Below, piece by piece: positions 61,118 to 64,000 of a stretch of DNA of 64,000 nucleotides. How positions within the stretch are numbered: the stretch's first letter is position 1; every line of letters begins with the position of its first letter. Source of the stretch: Cunninghamia lanceolata (lineage: Eukaryota > Streptophyta > Pinopsida > Cupressales > Cupressaceae). A program made the translations under genes and the position numbers. The stretch is from contig BSBN01001017.1 of the NCBI GenBank assembly GCA_027924645.1, positions 11,124,501-11,188,500 on the forward strand, read 5' to 3'. Under the pieces are notes generated by a model that saw only the letters and a list, made by a program, of their open reading frames with translations, ran no database searches and had not been told where the DNA came from.

Positions 61118-61124
61118 TATAAAA
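61118..61124 (+). promoter_or_regulatory. TATA box of element E
   Basis: TATAAAA followed by GG, preceded by CCCTCACCTTAT, about 900 bp before the primer site. Context shared with Z and A. Confidence 0.65.
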
Positions 61125-62018
61125 GGTGTAGGGATGTGATAATTTGAGCATTCAGAAGCTTAATTGAAATTTTACTGCCGAAATATCAGGGCCTATTTCA
61201 AAGTTATTGTAAGCATACATATCATTGCATACTTAATGAAAGAGAAGACCATTTGATTATAGATCATCATAAATCCTGAGTAATCGAGTGTTTGAATTCT
61301 TGATACATGCTTTGATTTGCTGCGTCCCTTGGAGTGCTTATCAGTCTATATGTGTTGTCTTCATTCCTTTTCCTTTGAAGTTAGCATCATTTGTATCTAG
61401 TTGTGGAACATCCTGGTGAAAATATGGTTTGATTTCTTCTCCTCATGACTGTATCTGGTATGTATGTGGTTTAATAGCTAAGATTCACCAAATTTGAAGT
61501 ATTCTTTTAATTTTCTTTGAATTCTAGAATAATTCACCATCATAATTGCAAATAACAGATAATCAGAAGCAAATAACATGAAATATGCTAACATCTCGTA
61601 GATAACTAAATATCATTAGCATATTTGAGCTAAATGCATGTAGTATTGAAAATATCATGCAAAGAATTGCAAGTAATGATAGAAATCATGCAAATATCAA
61701 CCTATAGGCACATTATTTGAGTGAATTCATAGTGCAGAGGTAGAATTGTTGGAGATTTATGCAGAGCAGATATAAACAAAAGTATATTTGAAGGAATATT
61801 GAGGAACTTTACAGAAGCAATTGAAATACGTAAGACCCCTGAATGGTAAACAACAACACACATCAACCACTGAGTAACGTCAGTAGATTAAGAACTAATC
61901 AATGGAGACTTGGGATCATGAATTCTTTGAATTCATCATATCTTTCAAGATGAATAAAGGTTGTTGTGTAACTTTTATTCTATGTTTGTGTATGACTAAC
62001 ATCATCATCAACATAAAT

Positions 62019-62035
62019 TGGCGCTAGAAGGAGGG
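62019..62035 (+). promoter_or_regulatory. Primer binding site of element E (tRNA-Asn)
   Basis: TGGCGCTAGAAGGAGGG complements the plant tRNA-Asn 3' end including CCA. It lies five bases after the LTR end. Confidence 0.88.
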
Positions 62036-62489
62036 CCTGAACAAAGAATCTGTAAATTTTTGCAAATTTTGCATAAATATTTCATTATTTGAGGTTAATG
62101 TCTACAAATATCTCTTATCTGAGAGGTTTTGGTTGCATCCTTGCAAGGATCTAGCTCAAAGCTTCAAAGATTCATTGAATTTTCTGAGCTTTCAAAGTTT
62201 TATTCTGAGATATGATAGATCTCATTAAAATTTCAAAATCCTAAAAAAAAAATTGGAAATAGAGTCTCATTTTGATGGATGCATATGAGGACAATTGTCA
62301 GGTTAACATTCCTTTATTTTAGGAAACTTTGAATAGGCAACTTTATCCTCAAAGTTTATCTAACTTTGGTTTATCCAGTTGTTGTAGGATACACCAGACT
62401 GTAGAACACAGTGAAATTAATTGTCTAACTTTTCTTATAAGGTTGGATCTATATTTGAAAGGAATAATATTCTTTATAGATGTGTTCAG

Positions 62490-63974
62490 GGTTGAAGCCT
62501 AGCAGGAAAATAAAGAAATTCTGGAGCAACAAGTAGATGCAGCACCAGAAGTTATTAGTTATCTGGACAATGGAGTGGACCGCTCTAAGGATTTTGAATT
62601 ATACTTGTCTAGAGATATACAGTGTAGTCAAATATTAGGTTTATCCACTGATGATGTCCTGATTGAAAGTTGGTGCAAATTACATGATGAAGAACATTCA
62701 GAAAGGGATTGTGATGCTTGCTTGGTCATGTTGGAGAAGACTTGAATTCTAGAATAGCAAAGAGAAGCAACACCCCTAATGATGAGTTGTTTAGAAATAC
62801 AATAGCTGAATCAGTTATAGAAGGTAAAGAAGAGGAAACATCTTTCCTTGAGTCATTCTATGGTGTAATTGATAGGAGTTCTCTACTTTATGGTAAAGGT
62901 GAGGCAGAGTACAGGTATGAATCTTTTGAAAATTGTGGAGAAGAAACCACTTGTCAGGATAAAGTCTTTGATTCTGATCCTAATACTTTTGATAAGGATA
63001 ATGAAACATCTTTCCTTGAGTTAATCTATGGTAAAAAGGAATAGAGACATGTGGAAGAATTTAAATGCATTACTACTGATGAAGTTCCCATGATAGCAAC
63101 TAATGGAGTCATAGAAAAGAAACTAAATCCTAATTTCATAGTTGATTCCTTTAAATTGAATGATGAAATGCAAGAATGTTGCAGGTCAATGGAACCAGAT
63201 ACCTTACTGGATGGAAAATGTGAGTTATTTGATGAACAAATCATGAAAGTTGAAAATGTGGAAAGCTTTAGAATTGTTGTGCATAATCAGATGCCAATCC
63301 AATGTCATTTTGAAAATGAAATAGGGGAGTATTCCTATCAATTGGGAGTTGTTTCACCTTTACAGTTAAATGATTTAGGAATGATAAACTTCTGTATATT
63401 AGGGTATGAAGATACTCATTTAGATGCTGATGTGCAGAAAATTAAAGAAAACATTGAGGTGCTGCCTGAAGTCAAGAATCATACATACATCTAGAATGAG
63501 GAGACAGAGCTGGATAAAGATGAAGGATTAATACTTCTAGAGTCATACATCCTTCAATTTGAAGTGAGACTAAATACTGAGCTAAGCAATGACAGTGCCA
63601 AGTTGAATGGAGGACCAGTTGTCAATGAAGAAGCATATTCAACAGGATTAGAAATACATCAGGTTGTATTTCTCCTTTTCACAGTAAATAGTGTTGAATA
63701 CTATTTTGATTATGGAAATACAGGAGATAAGACATGCATGTGGATTAATCATGAACATGATGAGCTTTCGCAGTTGCTGATAATCAGAGGTTATTCTGTT
63801 AAACACAATGAATTTAGAATACAAGAATATTTTTCAGAATACAAGGATGAATTTGCTAAGATTAGAACCATAACTAGTACCCTGATGCTCCTACACAATA
63901 TAAGGAAGTATGCAAATACAGGTGTCTTTGGATCTTATCATGGGTTTTATTTACCTTGTAGGGTTTGTATATAG
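62490..63974 (+). pseudogene. Unrecognised ORF in the Gag position of element E
   Basis: Coding from about 62490 with a frame change near 62720, a TAG at 63044, another TAG at about 63494, and TAG at 63974. The protein is acidic and not proline rich. ETSFLE followed by a YG-containing block occurs twice (about 62838 and 63003). No zinc knuckle, Gag core, protease or RT motif is visible. It lies where Ogre/Tat-type elements may carry an extra ORF before gag, but I see no similarity to the A or Z ORF. Function unknown. Confidence 0.6.
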
Positions 63975-64000
63975 TTTGGTAGAGTAGTTGTTTTGTTTCC

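Larger units (their letters stand above)
59537..62013 (+). repeat. Element E 5' LTR
   Basis: About 2.48 kb, ending CATCAACA. It has no ORF, unlike the A LTR. The first 600 bp hold the TGAC/GTCA motif array. Confidence 0.65.
59537..64000 (+). mobile_element. Element E: relative of A, 5' part only
   Basis: Starts TGTTGTGTGCTTACACAAC, like the A LTR start. LTR 59537-62013, TATA box at 61118, tRNA-Asn primer site at 62019, then coding sequence to the window edge. Inserted in the A 3' LTR. The 3' part is outside the window. Confidence 0.7.

Overview
The window is plant nuclear DNA made almost entirely of LTR retrotransposons inserted into one another. I find no convincing host gene, tRNA, rRNA or CRISPR array. 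The organism is a plant: primer sites match plant tRNA-Asn and tRNA-Asp, and the two pol genes look like the plant Tat and Athila lineages. The depth of nesting, AT richness, low CpG and heavy decay fit a very large, methylated genome such as a conifer, but the species cannot be named from this window. Element letters Z, A to G are local labels.

Layout from outside in. Z (1-3380) is the end of a large LTR that carries a decayed ORF followed by a TATA box. F (3381-5343) is the start of a non-autonomous element that interrupts Z. A (from 5344) is a Tat-like Ty3/gypsy element that interrupts F. Its 5' LTR appears to run from 5344 to 40284 once insertions are removed, and carries a roughly 3.9 kb accessory ORF upstream of its promoter. 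Its tRNA-Asn primer site is at 40289, and gag, protease, an extra RNase H, reverse transcriptase, RNase H and integrase follow to 46591. Its 3' LTR begins at 47513. B (11430-39094) is a pol-less element sitting inside the A LTR ORF with a 5-bp target duplication. The B 5' LTR is itself split by C (11504-17361, an inverted-repeat element with no recognisable transposase) and by G (17779-30260, a complete minus-strand Athila-like element of 12.5 kb). The A 3' LTR is split by D (49471-59302, same family as B) and by E (59537 to window end, a relative of A with a short LTR and an unfamiliar ORF).

How the parts relate. A and G once coded for their own copying machinery; both are now broken by frameshifts and many in-frame stops, nearly all at positions where CAG, CAA or CGA would be expected. 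B, D and F have LTRs, a polypurine tract and one long Pro/Ser-rich Gag-like ORF with a G-patch-like segment but no pol, so they would have needed enzymes in trans. LTR divergence judged by eye (A about 9%, B and G about 6%, D about 5%) agrees with the order of insertion.

The most interesting signal is the accessory ORF seen twice (Z and A). It lies inside the LTR, upstream of the TATA box, so each full element would carry it in both LTRs. Also notable are the extra RNase H placed before reverse transcriptase in A, element C with its palindrome arrays and CpG-rich island, and conserved non-coding modules shared by B and D.
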